NCBI GenBank assembly: GCA_015179025.1
Contig: WHUX01000120.1
Span: 99,879-163,878, forward strand
Reading direction: 5' to 3'
Source: Terfezia claveryi
Lineage: Eukaryota; Ascomycota; Pezizomycetes; Pezizales; Pezizaceae
DNA length: 64,000 nt
Shown piece after piece: positions 1 through 10,381 of the stretch (position 1 is its first letter; each line of letters starts with the position of its first letter). The translations under genes were made by a program, and so were the position numbers. The notes beneath the pieces are model-generated. The model was not told the origin of the DNA. It ran no database searches and was given only the letters and a program-made list of their open reading frames with translations.

Positions 1-2132
1 ATTAACTTTAAAACCTCTATTAAATAAGTCTTCTAGTCCTAGCTCTTCTATTGTCGCATTGATTGTTAAATTGTGAGGTTTGAGAACGACTTGATTTTGA
101 AACCTTATATGTTCATCTCCTTCCTTTGGAAGGTCTCCTGACCTTCTTGTTAATGCATCTGAATTTCCCCCTGCTTTACCTGGACGGTAAACTATCTTGA
201 AGTTGAAGCGGGAGAGAAATTCTGACCATCGAGCTTGCCGGCGGTTGAGGAGCTTTGTTGACATAAAGTATTCTAGATTTTTGTGATCTGAGAGTACTTT
301 AATTAGATGGGGGGTGGATTCCAATTCAGCTCGCCATTCTTCGAAGCATCGGATAATAGCCATTAATTCCTTGTCATAAATCTCATAGTTGCATTCAGTT
401 GGTGAGTGCTTCTTAGAGAAATAAGCAACAGGGTGAAGTATGTTATAATTGTCATATTAAGAAAGAATTCCAGCAGAAACGTAGTCTAATGCATCTGTTT
501 CTACTATAATTTCACGGTCGGGATCAAAATGCTGAAGAACGGGAGCGGAAGTAAACGCTGTTTTAAGGTTTTGGAACGCTTTCTGGCATTCTTCGCTCCA
601 ATGCCAGGTTGTATTTTTTTTGTTAGTTTCACGATAGGGGCTACAATCTTGGAGAAGTCTTTGATAAACCGGCAATAAAAATTGGCGAATCCTAGAAAAG
701 CACGAGCATCATGAAGGTTAATTGGGTATTCCCAGTCCATTACTGCCTTAACTTTAGTTGGATCCATTTGTATCCCTTCTGCTGAGATAATCATGCCCAG
801 GTAGTAGACCATGGTTTTATGAAATTCACACTTTTCGGGTTTTAGGTAGAGACCAACTTTTTGGAGAGCTTGCAATACCTTGGTAACATGTGTTCGGTGT
901 TCATCGAGGGTATCGCTATATATTAAAATGTTATCAAGATAAGCCGTACAGAAATTGTCAAGGAAGGGATAGAGAACATCATTAATAAAATGTTGGAAGC
1001 TGGCAGGAGCATTTGTGAGGCTGAAAGGCATAACTAAGGTCTTGTATAAGCCATAACAATTTCGGAATGCTGTTTTCCATTCCTCTCCTTCCGCCATCCG
1101 GATGAGGTTGTAGGGGCTTCTAATGTCAAGAGCCATATAGTATCGTGCCTTAGAAAGTCTAGTCAAAGTCTCTCGTATAAGGGGTAGTGGGTATCGGTTC
1201 TTGATAGTACCATCATTAAGACCACGATAATCCACACAAAGACGCAAGGACCCATCCTTCTTCTTAATAAATAAGATGGGTGCACCTGCGGGAGATGAAG
1301 AGGCACGAATAAATCCTTTGGACAGGTTTTCTTCCAGCCATACTTTAAGAGCCTCTAACTCTGGTTTTGATAGGGAGTATAGAGGTCCAAAAGGGGGAGT
1401 AAATCCTTCTTTAAGAGGAATTTTATGGTCGTAAGGTCGATGGGGGGGAAGGATTTCCACAATAGCCTTCTTAAATAATGGGAGAAATTCGTGGTATTCA
1501 GAAGGCACTAATTCCTTGATCTTATCCTCCTCCATCTTAGGTTGTTGTTCAGGATCTTTTAAAGCCATATTAAGCTCGTAGATAGTTGTCCGAAAGGCTG
1601 TTTCCACCTGCTTTGCTTTTTTAACTAGGCGACTAAAGGTTGATCCTGCAATGAGGGCAATTCGAGGGTTTTCTGGAACTGGAATTGAGATACCCTTTAT
1701 GGTCGAGGGTTTTTCACAACAACGGTGGAGGTAAAAATCAGAGTTGAAAGTAATAGTGTTCTTAGCGAAACGGATATTCACATCATGACGTCGTAGCCAT
1801 GGAAGTCCTAATACTATGGGGTAGTGGCCTAGTTTGGTAATAAACAGTGGGAGTTCCTCTTGGTGCTGATCAATTATTAGCTTTAGCTTGATAATGTGTG
1901 TGATTGTCCCTGACTCGATTGGTCACCCATTAATGACTTCTAGTGTTTGGGGATTATTGAGTTTATAAAGGGGGAGTTGATGATAGCTTGCAAATTCCTG
2001 GTCTATAAATGTATAACCCGTTGCTCCGCAGTCTATCAGGGCATGAGTAAGGATTCTGGAACCATTGTCGTTTAATTCGCAACTAACTACAAGGTGATTC
2101 CCATCCAAAAACTCTTCCTCCGAAGACTGCAA
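1..2132 (-). pseudogene. Gypsy A pol (protease, RT, RNase H), broken and cut by window edge
   Basis: This is the pol polyprotein, which processes gag-pol and copies element RNA into DNA. In order it shows an aspartic protease with ALIDCGATGY (about 2020-2060), reverse transcriptase from about 1450 down to 750, and the start of RNase H ([13 protein letters not shown] near 480-510). The RT active site reads YLDNILIYS; the same site is YLDDILIYS in B and F, so the second catalytic Asp is lost here. The frame shifts at the homopolymer near 613-620. Integrase lies beyond position 1. Confidence 0.9.
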
Positions 2133-2206
2133 AGACGAACTGGAAATGCTTAAAGAGTCCAGAAATTTATTCTGCCTCAGCTCAGTGCCATCTCTCTGAG
2201 GTGAGG

Positions 2207-3412
2207 CTACTCTTTTGCCTGTTCCCCAACTTCTAGTCCCTTATTCGTGGTTTCCATAACCATTTCGGCAGCTTGTAGAGTATGTTTTTGTACGTGTGGG
2301 CAAGTTCTGACTCCATGTCCCATTCCTCCACAATAATAGCACCTTCCTTCAGCCATTCTCTTTGCTTTTTCCTCCGGAGATATCTTCTTCCTTCCTGCAG
2401 ACAAATCCATGGGCCCAGGGTGAGTACCCGTGGCTGTCGAGGTAGAGGGAGTTTGAACTATTTAGGGGTTAACTGGAGCGGGAGCGGTAGGGCGTGATAT
2501 CATTCGGGGCGTTGGTCCAATACGATTACGCATTTGGGTTTGTAGTACGCGGCAACGAGTATCTAGCCTTTGGCAGACTTCCACATACTCGTTAAACTCC
2601 GTGGGCTCAGGATGTATGGCGAGGAGATCTTGTTGTAGTTGGTAGGAAAGTCTGCGCTTTAGAGCTGCCAACTTAGCTGTATTACCCCAACTCGTTTCAG
2701 CTGCATATCGTTGGAATTCGGCAAAATAAGCAGCGAACTCCCTGGCCCCCTGAATCATCGTTTGTAGTTTGTACTCTGCGTTGGCTACTCGATTTGGATC
2801 GCCGAACGCATTTTCGAGAATGGTAATAAGTGCTGCTAGGTTGGTTAAGTTCACCGTATCGTTTTCAACGTAAGGGGTAACCTGATCTAGGGCATCTTCA
2901 GCTAAGGAATTTACTGCTAGTCGAAGTTTTGCTTGTTCATCACTATAAGTAGCAGCCTTCAGTCGTAGTTAGGTGAGAAAAGGACGCAGCTTATTTCAGT
3001 CTTTTCCAGAGAATTTTTCTGGGTTGGTTATCTTCTCTGAACGACCCCCTCCTTCTCCTGGTTGTAACCGAGCCAAAGTCGCATTGATAGCCCTCATATC
3101 TTCCAACTGTGTTCGAAGCTCATTAATTACTGTCCCTTGATTAGTTACTTCATTTCGTAACTCTTGAGTGGCTGTGCGTAAGGTTGTGTCTTCTTGTTGC
3201 CGTGCCGTGAGTTGATTCGTTAAGTTCATTACTTGGGTTCGTAATCTTACGACATCTTGTTGTCGATCTGGTAGCCCTAATAGCTGATCTAATAGGGTAA
3301 TATTTTCATTGAGTATTCCCGTGTAATCCTGGTTTGCTGAATTCAACGTAGTTCGCAAACGAGGAACTAGGTCGACAATAGCGGCCGGCAATTCAACAAC
3401 GGGCTGAGTCAT
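2207..3412 (-). pseudogene. Gypsy A gag (capsid plus zinc knuckle), broken
   Basis: This reading frame encodes the structural gag protein that would package element RNA. It starts at the ATG at 3412 (MTQPVVELPA), shows a long Gln/Leu-rich probable coiled coil over roughly residues 15-120, a capsid-like middle, and near the C-terminus one CCHC zinc knuckle, CYYCGGMGHGVRTC (CX2CX4HX4C). The pieces at 2996-3412, 2462-2854 and 2207-2410 share one frame and are separated by stops; the one near 2970 looks like CAA to TAA. Element B carries the same gag with different stops, so the intact family protein was about 400 residues long. Confidence 0.88.
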
Positions 3413-3461
3413 TGTTCATAGCTAGGGGTTGTGCTTAGTAGAGTATATTGACCCAACGTAG

Positions 3462-3892
3462 TGTAAAGGCGTAAGTCGTTGGCTGTGGCTATAACTAAAG
3501 ACGTGACTCTAAGGAGTGCACGAAGACGAGACTATAACTATAGATTGAAGTATCAAGGCAAAAGGCAGAGTCTGTATTACCAAGGTTATAATACAAGACG
3601 TTGCATAAGGAACAAGAACAAGAAACGACAATTACGGCTTCCTATATACACAATTGCCGTGGCCAAAGGAGTGGCGCCCGACTAACTTGACGTCACCTGT
3701 GATCGCAAGTGATACTCCGCGATCCACCTCTGTAATCCCTTCTAGTATTAAGACACTCCGAACAAGTCTGTTCGGGTGTCAAATACTACGCTGACACTCG
3801 AACAAGCCTGTTCGGGTGTCAAATACCACACTGATACTCGAACAACCCTGTTTGAGTGTCAAATACCTCGCAAGTAAATTAACACTATGACA
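3462..3892 (-). repeat. 5' LTR of gypsy A, 431 bp
   Basis: The LTR has the same length (431 bp) and order as the 5' LTR of element B. Its ends are TGTAAAGGCG on the plus strand side and a decayed copy of CGCCGTGACA on the other. It contains three tandem units of 40 bp, each built around a palindrome (half-site GACACTCGAACA or variants). A TATATA motif lies downstream of the repeats in the element's sense. The other LTR is outside the window, so no target duplication can be checked. Confidence 0.92.
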
Positions 3893-4206
3893 ATTTCACT
3901 GCGGACTTTAGGTGGGTGATGAGGGTTGAAATTGATTCTGTCCTATTTACATGTCTGTTTATATACGTATCTTTTATATTTCTATGTCTTTCATATTTTC
4001 CAAGACCTATACACATATGTAGCATACCTTGCAATTCTCGTGAGCCGGCTTGAGCCTGTATATGAGCTGGCTCGAGTCTTGGCAGCTCGAGTCGGCTCGA
4101 GCCTCCTTTCGTAAAGCTCGAGCCGGCTCGAGCTCCTTTGTAAAACCACGAGCCGGCTCGAGCCTACCCCCCAGGCTCGGCTCGAGCCGGCTCGTGCTCA
4201 GGCCTA
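3893..4206. repeat. Non-coding spacer with GAGCCGGCTCGAGC palindromic repeats
   Basis: No gene is visible here. From about 4034 to 4203 the sequence is dominated by degenerate, self-complementary GC-rich words such as GAGCCGGCTCGAGC, repeated about six times with short T- or A-containing spacers. The stretch ends exactly where similarity to the gypsy F family begins (about 4207), so it marks the broken 5' edge of fragment H. Confidence 0.75.
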
Positions 4207-5142
4207 CCGGCCTCTACCTCAACCTTATATTCTGCAACCATGGTCTCCCCAAGTCAATCGTCTCAGACCGCAGCCCCCAATTCATCTCGGACTTCTGGAA
4301 GGTATTCTGCGAGCTTCTGGAAATCAACGTATACCTTTTCACGGCATATCACCCCCAAATAGATGGTCAGTCCGAGCGAATGAATGCGATCATGGAGCTG
4401 TACCTGAGACCATACGTCAATTACCAGCAAAACAACTGGGTTTCGCTACTGGCAACCTATGAGTTCGCTGCTAACAACCATTTCTCGGAGAATCTAAAAA
4501 CCTCCCCATTTCTGGCCAATTATGGCTGGCATCTTCATTTCGTAGACTCTCTAGCACTCCTGCACAAGGCTAGAGAGAACACCCCAGCTAAGGAGTTCGC
4601 CATGGAGATTGCTGAGTTGCACTCTACCCTAAGAGCTGAACTGGTATATGCTCAAGCCAGGCAAGTGGAGTATGCCAACAGATTACGGTTGCCAGCCCCC
4701 AGATATTAACCAGAGGACAAGGTGTGGCTCTCCAGCCAGCACTTCTGGACAGAACAGCCATCTCACGAGCTCGACCACATGTTCCTGGGTCCATTCGAGG
4801 TGTTGGCTACTGAGGGCACTCACGCCTATCGATTAAGGTTCCCCAAGGACATCAAACGACACCCAGTCGTCCATGTCTTCGAGATCGAGCCTGCCGCTAG
4901 CGACCCTCTACCAGGCTAGGAACACCCCCCACCTCCTACTGTAGTTATCGAAGGTGAGAAGGAATGGGAGGTGGAGGAAGTGCTGGACTCCCGAAGAAGA
5001 TATGGGCACCTGCAATATAAGGTCAAATAGCTGGGGGATAAGGAGACGACCTGGCAACCAGCCGAAGATCTAGAAAACGCATAGGACTTGGTCATCCTGT
5101 TCCACCAGTGTTACTCCCAGAAACCCTGCCCCACCCAATAAT
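4207..5142 (+). pseudogene. Gypsy H integrase C-terminal half and chromodomain, broken
   Basis: The frame retains the integrase catalytic-core Asp motif VSDRSPQF (about 4258) and the Glu motif GQSERMN (about 4368), but the first catalytic Asp and the zinc-binding HHCC region are missing. Downstream come the linker and a chromodomain ([10 protein letters not shown] near 4965), which in chromoviruses directs integration toward marked chromatin. Stops at about 4708, 4917, 5028 and 5083 interrupt the frame; 4708 and 5028 read as CAG to TAG and TGG to TAG when compared with F. It cannot produce active integrase. Confidence 0.85.
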
Positions 5143-5334
5143 GTTCTTGTCATCTTGGAATTGGTTATTAGGGTTATTATTGTCATTGTTGTCATAGTTA
5201 TTATTGGTATGTACTTCCAGCGTGGGGGTTGTGTTATGGGTTATTGGTTATTCACCTGTCTTGTTTGTTTGTTTTTTTCGCTTTGCCTCGCGTCGCTGGG
5301 GCTCCGAGCCTAAAGGGGGGATAGTGTCACAACT

Positions 5335-5822
5335 GTCCTTTCCTAGCTGGGTTTCAGAGTCAGATGGGATTCCATCCGACTCTCGTTATTGTTAATTGAT
5401 ATTGTTGTTATCTCTATTCCCGAGATCAGGGGTCTCGGGAACCTTATTCCTTCCAGTGGCCTTGGCCAGGAAGGAAGCCTGTATATATAGCTTGCTCTCT
5501 CCGCCCTCTTGTTGGATCCCCATCTAATGTCTTGTATACCCAATACAAGACCTTGCTTCTCCCAGCGCTTGTGCACCTCCCTTGTGTACATCCTTGTCTT
5601 ATAAAAACAACTCTGCAGCATAGCTGCCTCCCTTGACACACACGGCAACTGCTTCTGCGTATCTCGTGTCTCTTGCCCTCTGCCTCTCTTACCTCTTGCC
5701 CTTGCCTCCCATCTCAGTCTCCCCCTGGTCACACACATAGCGTTCCTACGTGTGTGTTATCCTAACCTTGCCCTTGCCACGGTATACCTCTTGGTCACCT
5801 TGCCCCCAAAGCCATCGTTACA
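5335..5822 (+). repeat. 3' LTR of gypsy fragment H, 488 bp
   Basis: The LTR starts TGTCACAACT straight after the polypurine tract and ends CGTTACA. It matches the LTRs of F in order, including the GGTCTCGGGAACC block and a TATATATA box (near 5480), but is about 77 bp shorter, mainly because it lacks the GT microsatellite and one CACGTAGCG block. Confidence 0.87.
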
Positions 5823-6559
5823 AATATGGCCCTAGTTGACTTTAAAGATAGATGAGAAGATGTGTGTTAAGGAAGCTTATAAGATTGTGGAGATACTTCT
5901 AGTTTCGAGACAATCAAATTGCCTTAGGGTACCTAGTAGGGCATAGCCTATATGAGTCTAGCCAGAAAGATTTATGTTATATTATACATACTAAGCTCTA
6001 TAGTAAAAATATGTATTGAATCATTAAAATATTCCTGTCACCTTCCTTTCAATAGATACTTTTTCTATAGAAAATTACTTGACAATCTCCCTAAGCTCAC
6101 AATAAACTGGCCCCGCTAATATACAAAGATTTTTAGTAAGATAGAGTTATATTTCTATATTTATAACTTTACTACTTTCTATAGGTTTATTGAGGATAAG
6201 AGTTTAGTTGAATTAATAAACCTGGTAGTAAGATCATTCATATATTATTGTAATCTCATTTAACTTCAAAGCATTGCTAACTCTTAATATATAGGAACAT
6301 GTATTCAAAGTCTTTTAAAATACAGATTCTTTAGTTAACCTATACTTTAGAAATCAATTCAACCTTTTGTAAAGCTTTGGTATCTCAGGTAGTGATACTT
6401 TTTTTAAGTGAAAGAGATAAAGTATGGAGCTGAGAGTTAGAAAGAGAAAAGAGGTAGAAAATTATGGTTTTAAGAGATAAGAATTTACATTAGTTACTTC
6501 TTAATTTTTGCTATAGTTATATATAATATAATGGCTAGCTTACTTTAGGGAAACTGCTA
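5823..6559. other. AT-rich stretch without recognisable features
   Basis: About 740 bp between fragment H and the left array of element I. It is AT-rich, has no long reading frame, and I see no repeat or motif that identifies it. It may be decayed transposon sequence. Confidence 0.5.
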
Positions 6560-6584
6560 TATATATATCAGGAAGAAATATAGT

Positions 6585-6930
6585 TTGCCTCTCGTACCGC
6601 TGGCGCCTCCAGCGTCCAAAAGGCAAACTGACATTCTGGGATGCAGATGTCCGAATATCCGTTTTCATGATGCTCTACCCTCCAAGTGGCTGCCTCCAGA
6701 TGCCAGGTGTCTAATTTCGCTCCCTCTGGCGTCCAGCTTCTACCCTTGTGCCTCCGGACGCTTAGTGTCCAAATCCCCTGACACCTGGCGCCAGGCATCC
6801 ACATTTTCTGCGCCGGATGCCAAAGGCTAACTTCCGTGCCTCCGAGTGTCAAGTGTCTATCTCCTCTGCCTGAGGACGCCATTTGTCTATATTCCCTCTC
6901 TCCGGGCACCAGGTGTCCACTGTCAACTGA
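6585..6930. repeat. Degenerate GC-rich minisatellite, left side of element I
   Basis: Imperfect units of about 30-40 bp contain words such as CTGGCGCCTCCAGCGTCC, GCCTCCGGACGC and AGTGTCCA. The reverse complement of the array near the right end of element I (39950-40470) has similar words (CTGGTGCCTCCCAGGGCAC), so the two could be matching subterminal arrays in inverted orientation. The open minus-strand frame across it is a by-product of the repeat. Confidence 0.6.
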
Positions 6931-7403
6931 CTTTCTCTTACTTGCTTCGCTCCTCATTCCTTCGAGTGCTAACCATCCCTAGTGCCCTCCCGGTATGTGT
7001 TTCCCTTCATTTCTTTCTACTCACTCTTCTTAATTATATTATGGTACTATTAGAGTCTCTTTTACGTCCCATGCCGAACCCATTTCTTGCAATTCAATCT
7101 ACTATACGTATCCTAACTATGTATCCATTCCGTAATCCCCCATTGGTGTTATCCTGACCTAAATCGAAAATCTGTTGCCTCCATTATCCTGTCCTACACA
7201 TTCTCTTGTTACATACAAATATTCCCGCTAAAAACCCTCTGTCCCTTATTATCCCTACATAACCCTGCCAAATCCAAATGAAAAGAAAATCCCAAAAACA
7301 AATAGCAACCCTGTTTCTTGTTCTACTAGCCCCTCGTAACCCCTTTCGCACTCTATTACCACTAATCATTCTTCTCTTCCCAGGCCCATATCCCCACCGT
7401 ACC

Positions 7404-8459
7404 CTAAGATTCCTTCTCTCTTCTGTTCATGCTTTCTTCTTCTTCTTCTTCTTCCTCCTCCTTGTCCTCCTCGTCCTCCTCCTCCTCGTCCTCTGCGTCC
7501 TCTTCCCCTACTGACGTGGTATCAATGCTGGTGATAGTTGCCTCTCCAATGCCTTTATCCCCTTCTTCCTCCATATTTGTTGGCCCATCGCTGGCCCAAA
7601 TGTCCTCCTCCGTCGTACTTCCATAGTCCTCCTCTTTTCTTCGTCCTTAGAAACAATCAACACCCGCAGTCCTGAGATCTTCCATGAGCTATCTCGAGAA
7701 CGCTGCTACCTCCTCAGGATCCACCTCATAGGCTCTATCTTGCTACCACCTCACCTTCTTTCCGCTGTGCTGTTCCTTCTTCACTATCTCGGAATATGTC
7801 ACCTACAGAATCATTTCTTGCATACTTGTCGGGTATTGCCGCTATTAATCAAGCAACCTCTTATAGACATCTGCCCCATGTTAGCAATCTCGATCCGTAT
7901 AACTACTACACTATAACATACCATTACAATTAAGATAACTAAACTCGGCCACAAGTTCATATTCCCCACTTTCCCAAGTGCTGAGGGCATAGTATAAGGC
8001 TGTGAAGATGAAATACATGAAGGGACCACTTATCTGCTTTATGAAGCTTGAGTCGATATTCCCATGTTTCTTCCAGCTATTGAGATAGTGGTGATAAATG
8101 AGGTCGACTCCTTCTTATGTGCAAAATCGATAACCACAAGTCTTGATTATTGCATCATGTCAGTTCCGCAAAAGCGCTGGGAGATGATGACATACCTTGC
8201 GAAGACTCTCAGTGCACGTAAACCGATCTCATTTCAACAATCAACCCACATGGTCTCGAATGTATTCCTTCGAGGTGTTCCGGTCAAATTGATACAACAA
8301 TGCTATATTCTTCCTCGCCTCTAATGCCAGGTGTGATCGTGTCCACGTTTGCACACTCCGAAGCTATGTTTAGACTCTCAGTGTCCACCTCGTGACAAAT
8401 ACGATACTGTGCCTTAAATATGAATCAATCTTGTTGTCATGAGAATGATCATGCAGATG
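7404..8459 (-). pseudogene. Element I ORF1, C-terminal part (DUF6532-like, acidic tail)
   Basis: This is the C-terminal part of a protein whose N-terminal part is at 15006-15822; the C1 solo LTR lies between, and the frame is open across the joined ends. Around 7905-8065 the minus strand reads IYHHYLNSWKKHG then LYYALSTWESGKYE. The same positions in E ORF1 read IIHQRYFQGPKMKG then MRHSLKAWKTGDCN. This layout resembles the fungal DUF6532 domain as I remember it, a family of unknown function. It ends in a Glu/Asp run (encoded by the TTC/TCC repeat at 7430-7515), then MNRREKES and a stop at 7404. Several stops and frame changes break it. Confidence 0.6.
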
Positions 8460-8690
8460 TGTAATGGAGAACGTTATTTCATTGCTTATATAATTGATAA
8501 TATACTTTTGTATTTCCTATATTACTACTATGTTATGTAACTAAGCCTCTCGGTTGAAGGACTAGCCTTCTACCACCTCCTATTGCTTTATAAGCGTCCA
8601 TAGCATGCGGAATTTGCCATGGGAACTTCCATGGAACTTACCATATGAGCATACCCTCATTATGGCCGCGTGACCTCTGTTTAAAGGCGT

Positions 8691-9121
8691 TGTCACGGCG
8701 TTAATTTACTTGCGAGGTATTTGACACTCGAACAGGCTTGTTCGAGTGTCAGCGTGGTATTTGACACCCGAACAGGCTTGTTCGAGTGTCAGCATAGTAT
8801 TTGACACCCAAACAGACTTGTTCGGAGTGTCTTAATACTAGAGGAGATTAGAGAGGTGGATCGCGGAGTATCACCTGCGATCACAGGTGACGTCAAGTTA
8901 GTCGGGCGCCACTCCTTTGGCCACGGCAATTGTGTATATAGGAAGCCGTAATTGTCGTTTCTTGTTCTTATTCCTTACGCAACGTCTTGTATTATAACCT
9001 TGGTAATACAGACTCTGCCTTTTGTCTTGATACTTCAATCTACAGTTATAGTCTCGTCTTCGTGCGCTCCTTGGAGTCACGTCTTTAGTTATAGCCATAG
9101 CCAACGACTTATACCGTTACA
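8691..9121 (+). repeat. 5' LTR of gypsy B, 431 bp
   Basis: It begins TGTCACGGCG and ends ATACCGTTACA, giving short inverted ends. The U3 part carries three 40-bp tandem units, each holding a near-perfect palindrome made of GACACTCGAACA, a 4-bp centre and its reverse complement. A TATATA box follows at about 8934. It is exactly 40 bp (one unit) shorter than the 3' LTR. Confidence 0.95.
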
Positions 9122-9170
9122 CTACATTGCGTCGATACACTCCACTGAGCGCAACCCCTAGCTATAAACA

Positions 9171-10376
9171 ATGACTCAGCCCGTTGTTGAATTGCCGGCC
9201 GCTATTGTCGACCTAGTTCCTCGTTTGCGAACTGTGTTGAATTCAGCAAACCAGGATTACACCGGAATACTCAATGAAACTATTACTCTATTAGATCAGC
9301 TATTAGGGCTACCAGACCGACGACAAGATGTCGTAAGATTACGAACCCAAGTAACGAACTTAACGAATCAACTCATGGCACGGCAACAAGAAGACAGAAC
9401 CTTATGTACAGCCACTCAAGAGTTATGAAATGAAGTAACTACTCAAGAGACAGTGATTAATGAGCTTCGAATGCAGTTGGAAGATATGAGGGCTATCAAT
9501 GCGACTTTGGCTCGGTTACAACCAGGAGAAGGAGGGGGTTGTTCAGAGAAGATACCCAACCCAGAAAAATTCTCTAGAAAAGACCGAAATAAGCTGCGTC
9601 CTTTTCTCACCCAACTACGACTGAAGGCTGCTACTTATAGTGATGAACAAGCAAAACTTCGACTAGCAGTAAATTCCTTAGCTGAAGATGCCCTAGATCA
9701 GGTTACCTCTTACGTTGAAAACGATATGGTGAACTTAACCAACCTAGCAGCACTTATTACCATTCTCGAAAATGCGTTCGGCGATCCAAATTGAGTAGCC
9801 AACGCAGAGTACAAACTACAAACGATGATTTAGGGGGCCAGGGAGTTCGCTGCTTATTTTGCCGAATTCCAACGATATGCAGCTGAAACGAGTTGGGGTA
9901 ATACGGCTAAGTTGGCAGCTCTAAAGCGCAGACTTTCCTACCAACTACAACAAGATCTCCTCGCCATACATCCTGAGCCAACGGAGTTTAACGAGTATGT
10001 GGAAGTCTGCCAAAGGCTAGATACTCGTTGCCGTGTACTACAAACCCAAATGCGTAATCGTGTTGGACCAACGCCCCGAATGATATCACGCCCTACCGCT
10101 CCTGCTCCAATTAATCCCCAAATAGTTCAAACTCCCTTTACCTCGACAGCCACGGGTACTCACCCTGGGCCCATGGATTTGTCTGCAGGAAGGAAGAAGA
10201 TATCTCCGAAGGAAAAAGCAAAGAGAATGGCTGAAGGAAGGTGCTATTATTGTGGAGGAATGGGACATGGAGTCAGAACTTGCCCACACATACAAAAACG
10301 TACTCTACAAGCTGCCGAAATGGTTATGGAAACCACGAATAAGGGACTAGAAGTTGGGGAACAGGCAAAAGAGTAG
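9171..10376 (+). pseudogene. Gypsy B gag, broken by three in-frame stops
   Basis: The frame starts at MTQPVVELPA and runs 402 codons in one frame to the TAG at 10374, with stops near 9426, 9792 and 9831 (read as CGA to TGA twice and CAG to TAG by comparison with copy A). It shows an N-terminal probable coiled coil, a capsid-like middle (FLTQLRLKAATYSDEQAKL near 9601) and the zinc knuckle CYYCGGMGHGVRTC near 10240. Pol follows in the -1 frame, and that frame is open from at least 10361, so -1 frameshifting is possible; the local run CAAAAGAG is not a classical slippery heptamer. Confidence 0.92.
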
Positions 10377-10381
10377 CCTCA

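Larger units (their letters stand above)
1..3892 (-). mobile_element. Gypsy element A, partial (5' LTR, gag, most of pol)
   Basis: This is a Ty3/gypsy LTR retrotransposon on the minus strand that runs out of the window at position 1. It carries its 5' LTR (3462-3892), a gag frame and pol up to the RNase H region; integrase, chromodomain and 3' LTR lie outside. It is a close relative of the complete element B at 8691-14522, which is in the opposite orientation, and the two match almost base for base through gag and pol. It is not functional as seen: gag and pol contain in-frame stops, and an A run (8 T on the plus strand at about 613-620, against 9 A in B) shifts the pol frame. Confidence 0.93.
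4207..5822 (+). mobile_element. Gypsy fragment H: 3' end of an F-family element
   Basis: This is a 5'-truncated piece of the same gypsy family as element F (46122-52454). It holds the second half of integrase, the linker, the chromodomain, a short 3' untranslated stretch, the polypurine tract (CTAAAGGGGGGATAG at 5320-5334) and one LTR. Similarity to F begins at about 4207, within integrase (matching F near 50780). There is no 5' LTR, gag or RT nearby, so this is a deletion product or a rearranged remnant. Confidence 0.88.

Noticed and set aside
6568..6957. 129-codon minus-strand frame as a real gene
   Set aside because: It coincides with the degenerate minisatellite at the left of element I and repeats the same words.
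7429..7626. Poly-serine reading frame on the plus strand
   Set aside because: It is the shadow of the Glu/Asp-rich tail of ORF1 on the minus strand.
8720..8845. Regular 40-bp palindromic repeats that look like a short CRISPR array
   Set aside because: They lie inside LTRs of a eukaryotic retrotransposon, whole units are similar rather than only the palindrome, and no cas genes exist.
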